From: an uncultured Clostridia bacterium
GTDB taxonomy: Bacteria; Bacillota; Clostridia; TANB77; CAG-508
Assembly (NCBI GenBank): GCA_947306755.1
Contig: CAMZHI010000011.1
Coordinates: forward strand, 1-32,543
Length of the DNA stretch: 32,543 nt
Direction: 5' to 3'
Shown piece after piece: positions 1 to 5,745 of the stretch (the stretch's first letter is position 1; each line of letters begins with the position of its first letter). Below the pieces are notes generated by a model. The model saw only the letters and a program-made list of their open reading frames with translations, searched no databases and was not told the DNA's origin. A program made the position numbers and the translations under genes.

Positions 1-43
1 TTTTCTATAAATTTTATCATATAACAAAAACTGGTTCAATACT

Positions 44-1072
44 TTAAACTATTTTTCCCCCACCTAAACAAAAATCTCCTACATAAAACACAGCAGATTG
101 TCCTGGTGTTAAAGCTCTTACCTCTTCATCAAATTTTACTTTAATTGTATTTTCATCTATTTGAATAATTTTGGCTTTTGTCTGTTTAGAAGAATATCGT
201 GTTTTAACTTCTACTTTCATTTCATCTTTTATTTCATCTACTAAAATTAAATTGATATCTTCAACTATGGCTTCCTTTTTATATAATTCTTTTTCTTCCC
301 CAACTATTACCTCATTTTTTAGGTTATTAAATCCTAAAACAAAAAGTGGCACTTTATATGCTATTCCAAGGCCCTTTCTTTGACCTATTGTATAATTATA
401 TAATCCTGTATGCTCACCTAAAACTTCACCTTTAGAGTTTACAACATTCCCTTTTTTAGGCTTTATATCAGAATTGTTTTCTAGAAATTTTTTATAATTT
501 CCATCTGGCACAAAACATATATCTTCTGAATCTGGCTTATTTGCAACTTTTAGATTATTATCACTTGCAATCTTTCTAATTTCATCTTTTGATGAAAAAT
601 CCCCTAAAGGAAATAAAATATGCTCAATTATATCTTTTGGAGTATTCCAAAGTACATAGCTTTGATCTTTTTTGCCTGCATTTGATTTTTTTATACCCCA
701 TCTTTGAAATTCTTCATTAAACTCTGTTTTAGCATAATGCCCTGTTGCTATGTAATCTATTCCCATTTCTTTAGCCTTTTCGTACATAAGACCAAATTTC
801 ATATATTTGTTACATTCTATACATGGATTAGGAGTCTTACAATTTGCATAGCATTTAATAAAATCATCTATAACATATTTTTTAAATTCATCTTTATAAT
901 TGAATATAAAATGTGGAATTCCTATTTGGTTACAAACATTTTTTGCATCTAAATATGTATTTGTATTACAACAACTGCTTCCAGCAAATAATTCTAATGT
1001 ACATCCTATTACTTCATACCCTTGTTCTTTTAGAAGTAGTGCTGAAACAGAGCTATCTACTCCTCCACTCAT
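44..1072 (-). CDS. mnmA: tRNA-specific 2-thiouridylase MnmA, start region frameshifted
   Basis: MnmA activates U34 of tRNA Lys/Glu/Gln with ATP and inserts sulfur delivered by a cysteine desulfurase relay; it is cytosolic. The open frame gives 342 residues. It opens directly with the PP-loop SGGVDSS and has the catalytic-type cysteines in NPCIECNKY and DSEDICFVP, and a C-terminal FCLGGGKI end. The usual N-terminus (MKKVLIGMSGG) is present upstream, with ATG at 1094 and ribosome site AAAGGAAAG, but one extra base (G at plus-strand 1076) puts it out of frame. Either translation starts at the internal ATG at 1072, losing the first beta strand, or the base is a sequence error. It lies downstream of the suf cluster, which fits a sulfur-transfer role. 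Family identity is certain; the state of the start is not. Confidence 0.93.
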   Translation of the reverse strand: MSGGVDSSVSALLLKEQGYEVIGCTLELFAGSSCCNTNTYLDAKNVCNQIGIPHFIFNYKDEFKKYVIDDFIKCYANCKTPNPCIECNKYMKFGLMYEKAKEMGIDYIATGHYAKTEFNEEFQRWGIKKSNAGKKDQSYVLWNTPKDIIEHILFPLGDFSSKDEIRKIASDNNLKVANKPDSEDICFVPDGNYKKFLENNSDIKPKKGNVVNSKGEVLGEHTGLYNYTIGQRKGLGIAYKVPLFVLGFNNLKNEVIVGEEKELYKKEAIVEDINLILVDEIKDEMKVEVKTRYSSKQTKAKIIQIDENTIKVKFDEEVRALTPGQSAVFYVGDFCLGGGKIV

Positions 1073-1112
1073 TCCGAATTAATACTTTTTTCATAAATAT
1101 TCTTTCCTTTTA

Positions 1113-1141
1113 TTGACACATTTTTTAAAATGTGCTATTAT
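1113..1141 (+). promoter_or_regulatory. Promoter of antisense small RNA (module A)
   Basis: TTGACA at 1113-1118 and TATTAT at 1136-1141 are separated by 17 bp. Transcription would start near 1148 and run toward the 3' end of the convergent small membrane-peptide gene. Confidence 0.55.
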
Positions 1142-1147
1142 AATGAT

Positions 1148-1222
1148 ATAAAAGATAAGAGCTTAAAGCTCTTATCCATTCGATGGGTGAGATTTATCTG
1201 TGTTTGGGTAAATCTCTATTTT
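1148..1222 (+). ncRNA. Predicted antisense RNA, module A
   Basis: A short RNA of about 75 nt is predicted from the promoter at 1113-1141. It would end at a hairpin with arms GAGATTTA (1189-1196) and TAAATCTC (1209-1216) followed by TATTTTTCT. It is fully complementary to the last ~50 nt of the coding region and to the terminator of the 54-residue peptide gene on the other strand. The arrangement resembles type I toxin-antitoxin loci. This is inference from promoter and terminator signals only. Confidence 0.45.
1154..1176 (-). terminator. Terminator of the small membrane-peptide mRNA
   Basis: GATAAGAGC (1154-1162) pairs with GCTCTTATC (1168-1176), followed on the minus strand by TTTTATAT. The stop codon (1172-1174) lies inside the stem. 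Confidence 0.6.
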
Positions 1223-1336
1223 TCTATCTTTGGAACTATATTTTAATACATACTTGCTTTTGGCACATATATGTATTAAAAATGCTAGCCCTAAGAAGAA
1301 AGTTATAAGTACTAACAATGTTGTTAATATTTTCAT
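1172..1336 (-). CDS. Small membrane peptide, candidate type I toxin (module A)
   Basis: This is a 54-residue protein starting MKILTTLLVLITFF. It has one N-terminal membrane segment (about residues 3-26) and a charged, polar tail (KSKYVLKYSSKDRKIEIY). The start at 1336 is fixed by AAGGAGGT at 1346-1353 with 9-nt spacing; the frame is open further upstream but without a better site. A strong promoter (1467-1495) lies ~130 bp upstream, and the leader contains a 17-nt-arm inverted repeat. A convergent small RNA overlaps its 3' end. Size, topology, long structured leader and convergent antisense RNA together suggest a type I toxin like TxpA or BsrG, though I see no sequence match to those. It could instead be an ordinary small membrane protein. 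Confidence 0.6.
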   Translation of the reverse strand: MKILTTLLVLITFFLGLAFLIHICAKSKYVLKYSSKDRKIEIYPNTDKSHPSNG

Positions 1337-1383
1337 AACTGCAGTACCTCCTTCTTTTGTATTTACATTTATGCTAAAAATAA

Positions 1384-1437
1384 GCATAAATGCATAGACT
1401 AATAAGAGCATAGTCTTACCAGTCTATGCACTTATGC
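1384..1437 (-). repeat. Long inverted repeat in the 5' leader of the small peptide mRNA
   Basis: The arms at 1384-1400 and 1421-1437 (AGTCTATGCACTTATGC on the plus strand) pair over 17 nt with one G-U. The left arm can instead pair with 1368-1375 (TTTATGCT/AGCATAAA), so two exclusive folds exist close to the ribosome site. It may control translation. Confidence 0.6.
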
Positions 1438-1466
1438 CTGAAGTGGTATGCTTCCCAACAATTGAA

Positions 1467-1495
1467 ATTATAACATATATTAATACTCTAGTCAA
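1467..1495 (-). promoter_or_regulatory. Promoter of the small membrane-peptide gene
   Basis: On the minus strand, TTGACT (1490-1495) and TATAAT (1467-1472) are separated by 17 bp. The predicted start is near 1460. No other gene is seen between 1440 and the terminator at 1620. Confidence 0.7.
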
Positions 1496-1612
1496 TATTT
1501 TTGCAAACTTTTTTTCGATGCATTGTGTATTCTTGTTACCATTATTATTTTATTTCTTTATAGTTTTTTACATTCTTTTACAATTACACCTTTTTGATTT
1601 AAATACCCATAA

Positions 1613-1637
1613 ATAAAAACTAGCCCGGTAGGGCTAG
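1613..1637 (-). terminator. Terminator of the prepilin-like gene
   Basis: CTAGCCC (1620-1626) and GGGCTAG (1631-1637) form a GC-rich stem, followed on the minus strand by TTTTTAT. It lies ~75 bp past the end of the prepilin-like gene. Confidence 0.75.
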
Positions 1638-1709
1638 ACATATATTCAATTGTATTGCCTTAAAACTAGCAATCTTCATGTTTTAATTTATCTCTATCAG
1701 TGCTCAGGG

Positions 1710-3029
1710 CTACTTTAATAAAGTGAGACACGAAAGCCGACTGTAGACGTAAGAATAGTTCGTACTGTTGCTGTCGCGATAAGAAGCTGGAGTGTAAGAG
1801 CCTGTACCGAAGTAATAGCCACCACGATTGCTACAAGGGTAGCGGGAGTTGGAAGTATTTTCAATTGTCCATTCATTAACATTTCCTGCTATATCACATA
1901 TGTTTTTCTTGCTATTATTTTTTGTATTTGCTCCAGTTGTATATAATATTCCATTTCCATCAGTTGATTGACTTTTCTTTTCACTTAATTCTACAAATCC
2001 TGTTTCATCTTCATTATATGCTTTCCAGATTGTACTTAATGTCCAACTTGACATTTTCGCATAATGACTTCCTTGTTTTAAATCAAATACAGAATCTTTG
2101 TAATTTCCCCAATCGTGACTATCTGTATCTCCTTCTTTTCCTATAAACTTTAATATCAAATCCCATTGTACTCCCATTAATAATCCACTTGTTTTATCTC
2201 CTTTTTTTCCTGCTGATATTCCTTGGGCTAAAGTTTGTGCTTGCCCCCACTTTACAAACGTATAAGGCTGTACATTTTCTTTTATTACAGCTATTTGAGT
2301 TGTATCCCCTGATGCACTTCTTGCACTTGTTGTTACATTTTCTGTTCCCTGTATTCCTGTTTCATATCTTCCTACATAAAATCCACCATTTTGATATATT
2401 GATTTTAATACATCTTTATATGCACCTGTATAATCTGGAACTCCTTCTCCTACTGGTGGTAAATGATCAGCCAATGATGTATTATTAAGCGTTGAGCCAG
2501 AATAATTTCTTAAATCTTGTGCAATTTTTAAATATTCCGCATCTGTAAATTCTGTTATTGATCTTCCTGCTGTTGTATATACTCCTCCTGTTATTGGAAC
2601 TTCAACCCATACAAATTCATTTTTTCCATCTGTTATAACTAATCCTCCTGCTACTGTTTGCTCAGTTGGCTCACTTGATATTCTAAAACTACTTGATGGC
2701 AAATATGGTTTTGTTGTATCTGTTTGCAATGTCGCGATATCTATTTCTGTTCCACCTCCACCGCTTGGTGTTACTGTTCCATCAAAATAATAATCTTTTC
2801 CACTTATTGTGACTCCAGTTGGTGTACCAGATACTTTTTTTAATGTATAATTTCCCGCTCCAAATTCTTTATTTAATTCACTTATTAAATTTGGCTCTGT
2901 TGCTTCTCCTTTTCCTCCTGTTAATGCTGCTAAATATGCAAGTTGTACTCTTTCTGCTATTTGCTTTTCTCCCGTTAAATCTCTTGCTTCTCCTGCTCTG
3001 TTTAATATTCCATTATTTCCAGTTAGCAT
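1710..3029 (-). CDS. Prepilin-like secreted protein with FGE/C-type-lectin-like C-terminus, frameshifted at both ends
   Basis: The open frame gives 439 residues. The sequence just upstream in the same frame encodes a classic prepilin segment (ITGITLIALVVTIIVLLILAG, written here as ITGITLIALVV plus TIIVLLILAG). It begins from a GTG at 3138 behind AGGAGG, but an 8-base A run (3119-3126) puts that start one base out of frame. The mature part starts MLTGNNGILNRAGEAR. The middle is Thr/Gly-rich. The C-terminal ~250 residues carry formylglycine-generating-enzyme-like features (GGFYVGRYETG, NICDIAGNVNEWT, SNRGGYY). The last ~45 codons are GC-richer and rich in NNC codons, like a retroelement variable region. 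The expected ending GFRVSLY is present but one base out of frame. Probably a surface or pilus-tip binding protein; ligand unknown. Confidence 0.75.
   Translation of the reverse strand: MLTGNNGILNRAGEARDLTGEKQIAERVQLAYLAALTGGKGEATEPNLISELNKEFGAGNYTLKKVSGTPTGVTISGKDYYFDGTVTPSGGGGTEIDIATLQTDTTKPYLPSSSFRISSEPTEQTVAGGLVITDGKNEFVWVEVPITGGVYTTAGRSITEFTDAEYLKIAQDLRNYSGSTLNNTSLADHLPPVGEGVPDYTGAYKDVLKSIYQNGGFYVGRYETGIQGTENVTTSARSASGDTTQIAVIKENVQPYTFVKWGQAQTLAQGISAGKKGDKTSGLLMGVQWDLILKFIGKEGDTDSHDWGNYKDSVFDLKQGSHYAKMSSWTLSTIWKAYNEDETGFVELSEKKSQSTDGNGILYTTGANTKNNSKKNICDIAGNVNEWTIENTSNSRYPCSNRGGYYFGTGSYTPASYRDSNSTNYSYVYSRLSCLTLLK
1715..1870 (-). other. Candidate variable region of a diversity-generating retroelement
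   Basis: This 3' end of the prepilin-like gene has ~47% GC by my count over 1741-1860, against ~32% in a nearby line of the same gene. Its codons are dominated by AAC, TAC, CGC, GAC, AGC, GGC, TTC and TCC, the set made by mutating adenines in AAC codons. It ends in the GFRV motif usual for such targets. No reverse transcriptase or template repeat lies in the window, so a trans-acting cassette would be needed. Confidence 0.45.
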
Positions 3030-3148
3030 TGAAATACTTATTCCAGCTAATATTAATAGGACAATAATCGTAACGACTAATGCTATAAGAGTTATTCCGG
3101 TTATTTGTTTTTGTTTTATTTTTTTTATTTATCTTCACTTTTTTTGTT

Positions 3149-3154
3149 CCTCCT
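3149..3154 (-). promoter_or_regulatory. Ribosome site that points to a GTG start out of frame
   Basis: AGGAGG lies 10 nt before GTG at 3138. From that GTG the frame reads M-K-I-N-K-K and then must lose one A of the A8 run to enter the prepilin signal frame. It shows where the gene really begins. Confidence 0.65.
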
Positions 3155-3208
3155 TTTTTATTTTTCTTCAGTTAATTTTTTTTAAAAGTAATTTTATTTT
3201 TTTATTTC

Positions 3209-3312
3209 AAATTAGCTTGCTTATTTATGCACACCTACTATTTTAAGGTTTATACCTTCTTGCTGAAACAACTCTTATTTAATTTTCAATGTGCATAAAT
3301 CTTCGCTAATTT
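3209..3312 (-). ncRNA. Structured 5' leader, candidate riboswitch, of the prepilin-like gene
   Basis: At the predicted transcript start the leader forms nested long-range helices: AAATTAGC (minus strand, 3312-3305) with GCTAATTT (3216-3209), then ATTTATGCACA with TGTGCATAAAT (3300-3290 with 3233-3223). A purine-rich internal loop separates them. An inner hairpin AAGG/CCTT lies at 3245-3258. Nineteen paired positions in a compact ~104-nt domain directly at the 5' end is typical of a riboswitch aptamer. I do not recognise the class; it does not fit the GEMM-I consensus. No terminator follows, so control would be at translation or by another means. Confidence 0.5.
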
Positions 3313-3322
3313 TTACAGTCCT

Positions 3323-3351
3323 ATATTATCATATACAAAAAATTTGTACAA
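3323..3351 (-). promoter_or_regulatory. Promoter of the prepilin-like gene
   Basis: On the minus strand, TTGTAC (3346-3351) and TAATAT (3323-3328) are separated by 17 bp. The predicted start near 3316 falls just before the folded leader. Confidence 0.55.
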
Positions 3352-3381
3352 GTATTTTTTAGGAATTTTAAGATAGAAAAA

Positions 3382-3807
3382 TTACAGTAGCATATCATCT
3401 AATGTGTGCCATGCAAGTAGTGCACACTTAACTCTTGCTGGCATATTAGAAACATTTTTAAATGCAATTGCATCTTCTAATTTTTCTAAATCATCTTCAT
3501 TTACTTCTTCTCTTTTAATCATAGAAATAAATGTTTTAATTATTTCTTTTGCTTCTTCAATTGTTTTTCCTTTTAAAGTATCTATCATAATTGAAGTTGA
3601 AGCCTGTGAAATTGCACAGCCATGACCAGAAAAAGCCATATCTTCTATAACATTTCCATTCATTTTAACTTCAAGAGTTATTTCATCTCCACAATTTGGA
3701 TTATGCCCAATATCACATAAATCAGCCTTTTCTAATTTCTTTTTGTTATATGAATTCATACTGTGTTCCATAATTAATTCATTATAAATACTATTTAAAT
3801 TATTCAT
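3382..3807 (-). CDS. sufU: SufU zinc-dependent sulfurtransferase / Fe-S assembly protein
   Basis: SufU accepts persulfide sulfur from the cysteine desulfurase SufS and passes it to the SufBCD scaffold in Gram-positive bacteria. The 141-residue protein has all the zinc-site residues: Cys and Asp in NPNCGDEI, Cys in SGHGCAIS, and Cys in RVKCALLAW, plus the typical SufU insertion. The start at 3807 (MNNLNSIYNE) is chosen because AAAGGA precedes it; the frame runs a further eight codons upstream. It is downstream of sufS but separated by a terminator and a plus-strand gene, so it is likely transcribed on its own. Confidence 0.94.
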   Translation of the reverse strand: MNNLNSIYNELIMEHSMNSYNKKKLEKADLCDIGHNPNCGDEITLEVKMNGNVIEDMAFSGHGCAISQASTSIMIDTLKGKTIEEAKEIIKTFISMIKREEVNEDDLEKLEDAIAFKNVSNMPARVKCALLAWHTLDDMLL

Positions 3808-3824
3808 AAATTTCCTTTCTTTTC

Positions 3825-3853
3825 TTGACATTTTTTTATCTTATTTTTATAAT
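3825..3853 (+). promoter_or_regulatory. Consensus promoter of the 95-residue gene
   Basis: TTGACA (3825-3830) and TATAAT (3848-3853) are separated by exactly 17 bp. The start near 3860 leaves almost no leader before AGGAGGTG (3861-3868). Confidence 0.85.
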
Positions 3854-3874
3854 ACTAATTAGGAGGTGATTAAT

Positions 3875-4162
3875 ATGGCTATTGATAATTTACAAAAATG
3901 TCCAACACCAACGGTTCCTGGTCAATATGATCTTTCTCAGCATACAGAAGCACTTGCACAAGATCTTGAGTATATTAAATCCGTTATAGATAACTATTTG
4001 AACAATAATGGAACAAAACAAATAGCTGATTTCTTACTTGAATCAATATTTCCAATGTTAGATAATGTTGCTAGGGGTGTGAGAAGTATTCCTCAAAATG
4101 TGACAACTCAAGAAACCACTACAAATAAAACAGTCGAGTCACTTGATCCTGTACTAAAATAA
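3875..4162 (+). CDS. Conserved-looking hypothetical protein, 95 residues
   Basis: I do not recognise this soluble protein. It starts MAIDNLQKCPTPTVPGQYDL at ATG 3875, set by AGGAGGTG seven nt upstream; a GTG at 3866 lies inside that site. The middle (SQHTEALAQDLEYIKSVIDNYL) looks helical, and the C-terminal ~20 residues are Thr/Asn-rich and probably disordered. No membrane segment or signal peptide is visible. It has a perfect consensus promoter and a bidirectional terminator, so it should be strongly expressed as a single-gene transcript. It lies between sufS and sufU but on the other strand. Function unknown. Confidence 0.8.
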   Translation: MAIDNLQKCPTPTVPGQYDLSQHTEALAQDLEYIKSVIDNYLNNNGTKQIADFLLESIFPMLDNVARGVRSIPQNVTTQETTTNKTVESLDPVLK

Positions 4163-4187
4163 AAACCTTGTCCACCAAGGTTTTTTA
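4162..4187. terminator. Bidirectional terminator between the 95-residue gene and sufS
   Basis: AAAACCTTG and CAAGGTTTT form a stem around TCCAC, with T tracts on either side in the two directions. It can end both the plus-strand gene and the suf operon transcript. Confidence 0.85.
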
Positions 4188-5408
4188 TTTTTTCAAAAAC
4201 CTCTCAAACATCTTATATGCTTTATTTAAAGCCTTTATTAATTTATCCACATCCTCTTTATTATTATAAAAATAAAAACTTGCTCTACAGGTTGAATCTA
4301 TTCCCATATATCTTAAAAGTGGTTGTGCACAATGGTTTCCTGAGCGCACACATACTCCTTCTGAATCTAATATACTTGCAACATCATGTGGATGAACTCC
4401 TTTTATGTTAAACGAAATTACACTTGAATGATTTTGCAAATTACTGGTTAAATATAACTCAAGAAAATCTAATCTTTTTAATTCTTCAATTGCATAGTTA
4501 ACAACTTCTTGTTCTATTTCTTGAATTTTATCATATCCTATTTTTTCAATATAATCTATTGCTGAACCTAATCCTATTACACCTTCTACATTTTGAGTTC
4601 CTGCTTCAAATTTATTTGGTAGTGGTGCAAATGTTGTTTCTTGTTCATATACATATTCTATCATGTCTCCACCCATAAGAAAAGGTGTCATTTTATTTAA
4701 TATTTCTTTTTTTCCATATAATACTCCTATTCCAAGTGGAGCAAGCATTTTATGACCCGAAAAGACAAGAAAATCACAATCTAAATCTTGCACATCTATT
4801 TTCATATGTGGAATACTTTGAGATGCATCTACCACCACAACTGCACCTTTTCTATGTGCATATTTTATAATTTTTTTAACATCATTAATTGTTCCTAAAA
4901 CATTCGATACATGTGTAATTGCAACAATTCTGGTGTTATCTGTGATTTTCTTTTCAATTTCCTCATCAGATATTTCATAATTATCGTTTATATACATATA
5001 TTCTAATTTAGCACCAGTTATTTTGCTTACTTTTTGCCAAGGTACTAAATTTGAATGATGCTCCATAATAGAAAGTACTATTTTATCATCTTTTTTTACA
5101 TTATCCATACCATAGGAATATGCAATTAGATTTAAGGCTTCAGACGCATTTTTTGTAAATATTATTTCTTGTGCCTGTCTACTATTTATAAATTTTGCAA
5201 TTTTTTCCCTAGTGTTTTCGTACATTTCAGTAGCTTCCATACTTAAAGAATATGCTCCTCTATGTGGATTTGCATTAAAATTTTCATAAAAACTTTTAAC
5301 AGCATCTATTACTTGATTTGGCTTTTGTGTTGTAGCTCCACTATCTAAATAAGTTATATTTCTATTTTTCAATAATGGAAAATCATTTTTTATTTCTTCT
5401 ATATTCAT
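4185..5408 (-). CDS. sufS: Cysteine desulfurase SufS
   Basis: This PLP-dependent enzyme removes sulfur from cysteine to form an enzyme persulfide for Fe-S cluster assembly. At 407 residues it is full length. It shows the family start (LDSGATTQKP), the PLP-lysine motif SGHKMLAPLG, and the active-site cysteine in RSGNHCAQPLL, typical of group II (SufS) desulfurases. The ATG at 5408 has AAGGACT upstream. That ribosome site is the edge of the duplicated peptide cassette, and the same arrangement precedes sufD. It is the last gene of the sufCBDS series before a terminator. It probably also feeds MnmA through SufU or directly. Confidence 0.96.
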   Translation of the reverse strand: MNIEEIKNDFPLLKNRNITYLDSGATTQKPNQVIDAVKSFYENFNANPHRGAYSLSMEATEMYENTREKIAKFINSRQAQEIIFTKNASEALNLIAYSYGMDNVKKDDKIVLSIMEHHSNLVPWQKVSKITGAKLEYMYINDNYEISDEEIEKKITDNTRIVAITHVSNVLGTINDVKKIIKYAHRKGAVVVVDASQSIPHMKIDVQDLDCDFLVFSGHKMLAPLGIGVLYGKKEILNKMTPFLMGGDMIEYVYEQETTFAPLPNKFEAGTQNVEGVIGLGSAIDYIEKIGYDKIQEIEQEVVNYAIEELKRLDFLELYLTSNLQNHSSVISFNIKGVHPHDVASILDSEGVCVRSGNHCAQPLLRYMGIDSTCRASFYFYNNKEDVDKLIKALNKAYKMFERFLKK

Positions 5409-5448
5409 AATTTAGTCCTTTCTGTCGACTTTTGCCGAACGATTTTTC

Positions 5449-5477
5449 TTGATTTATAGCACTTTTTGTAATATAAT
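5449..5477 (+). promoter_or_regulatory. Promoter of 21-residue peptide gene, copy B
   Basis: TTGATT (5449-5454) and TATAAT (5472-5477) are 17 bp apart. The start near 5484 puts the anti-ribosome-site sequence CCTCTTTT at the very 5' end of the RNA. Confidence 0.75.
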
Positions 5478-5484
5478 TATGTCG

Positions 5485-5516
5485 CCTCTTTTTAGAGAGT
5501 ATTTTCGTAAAAGAGG
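5485..5516 (+). promoter_or_regulatory. Hairpin hiding the ribosome site, copy B
   Basis: CCTCTTTT (5485-5492) is the exact complement of AAAAGAGG (5509-5516), which contains the ribosome site of the peptide. The mRNA 5' end would block translation, as in known type I toxins. Confidence 0.65.
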
Positions 5517-5525
5517 TGACGATAT

Positions 5526-5591
5526 ATGAAAAGACTTTTACGTCTAGTTGCTATGATATTAATCTATTTGATTTCAAAATCAGATAATTAA
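5526..5591 (+). CDS. 21-residue hydrophobic peptide, candidate type I toxin, copy B
   Basis: The peptide reads MKRLLRLVAMILIYLI followed by SKSDN: a basic N-terminus, a ~13-residue hydrophobic helix and a short polar tail. It is preceded by AGAGGTGA and ATG at 5526. It is nearly identical to the peptide at 6929-6994, although the third-base and flanking sequences differ, so the protein sequence is under selection. Size and layout resemble membrane-active toxins (Ibs is 18-19 residues, Fst 33), but I recognise no family. A consensus antisense promoter faces it across a shared terminator. It is encoded opposite to the suf operon, between sufD and sufS. Confidence 0.8.
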   Translation: MKRLLRLVAMILIYLISKSDN

Positions 5592-5602
5592 TACATAGAA
5601 AC

Positions 5603-5664
5603 GTAAAAACCCCACTCAGCACAGTGGGGTTTTTTGATATATGAAAAAATTTTACGTCTTTTTC
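5603..5664 (-). ncRNA. Predicted antitoxin RNA, copy B
   Basis: A ~60-nt RNA is predicted from the promoter at 5671-5699 to the shared terminator. Its 5' part transcribes the direct repeat 5636-5659, which matches 5521-5545 across the peptide start codon, so the RNA is complementary to the toxin start region. Its 3' part is the complement of the toxin mRNA terminator. This is the layout of RNA II in the Fst/par_AD1 system (about 65 nt). Confidence 0.7.
5605..5635. terminator. Shared bidirectional terminator, copy B
   Basis: CCCCACT (5610-5616) and AGTGGGG (5623-5629) form the stem, with AAAAA before and TTTTTT after, so it works on both strands. On the minus strand it also lies between sufD and sufS. 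Confidence 0.9.
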
Positions 5665-5670
5665 ATTAAT

Positions 5671-5699
5671 ATTATATATCGATTTTTACCAAATGTCAA
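5671..5699 (-). promoter_or_regulatory. Consensus antisense promoter, copy B
   Basis: On the minus strand, TTGACA (5694-5699) and TATAAT (5671-5676) have a 17-bp spacer: a perfect consensus. The predicted start is near 5664. Confidence 0.85.
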
Positions 5700-5745
5700 T
5701 ATATATGCAATTTTTTCATCGCAAAATTCGACATATTCCCCACTT

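Noticed and set aside
1434..1616. 60-codon plus-strand frame between the small peptide gene and the prepilin-like gene
   Set aside because: No ribosome site, low-complexity hydrophobic composition, and it lies over the promoter of the minus-strand peptide gene.
1922..3067. Several plus-strand frames across the prepilin-like gene
   Set aside because: They are Leu/Phe-rich mirror frames of an AT-rich minus-strand gene and have no ribosome sites.
1715..3312. Complete diversity-generating retroelement in the window
   Set aside because: No reverse transcriptase or template repeat is present; only a candidate target is here.
3209..3312. c-di-GMP (GEMM-I or class II) riboswitch assignment
   Set aside because: Conserved core bases of those classes are not found; kept as an unassigned structured leader.
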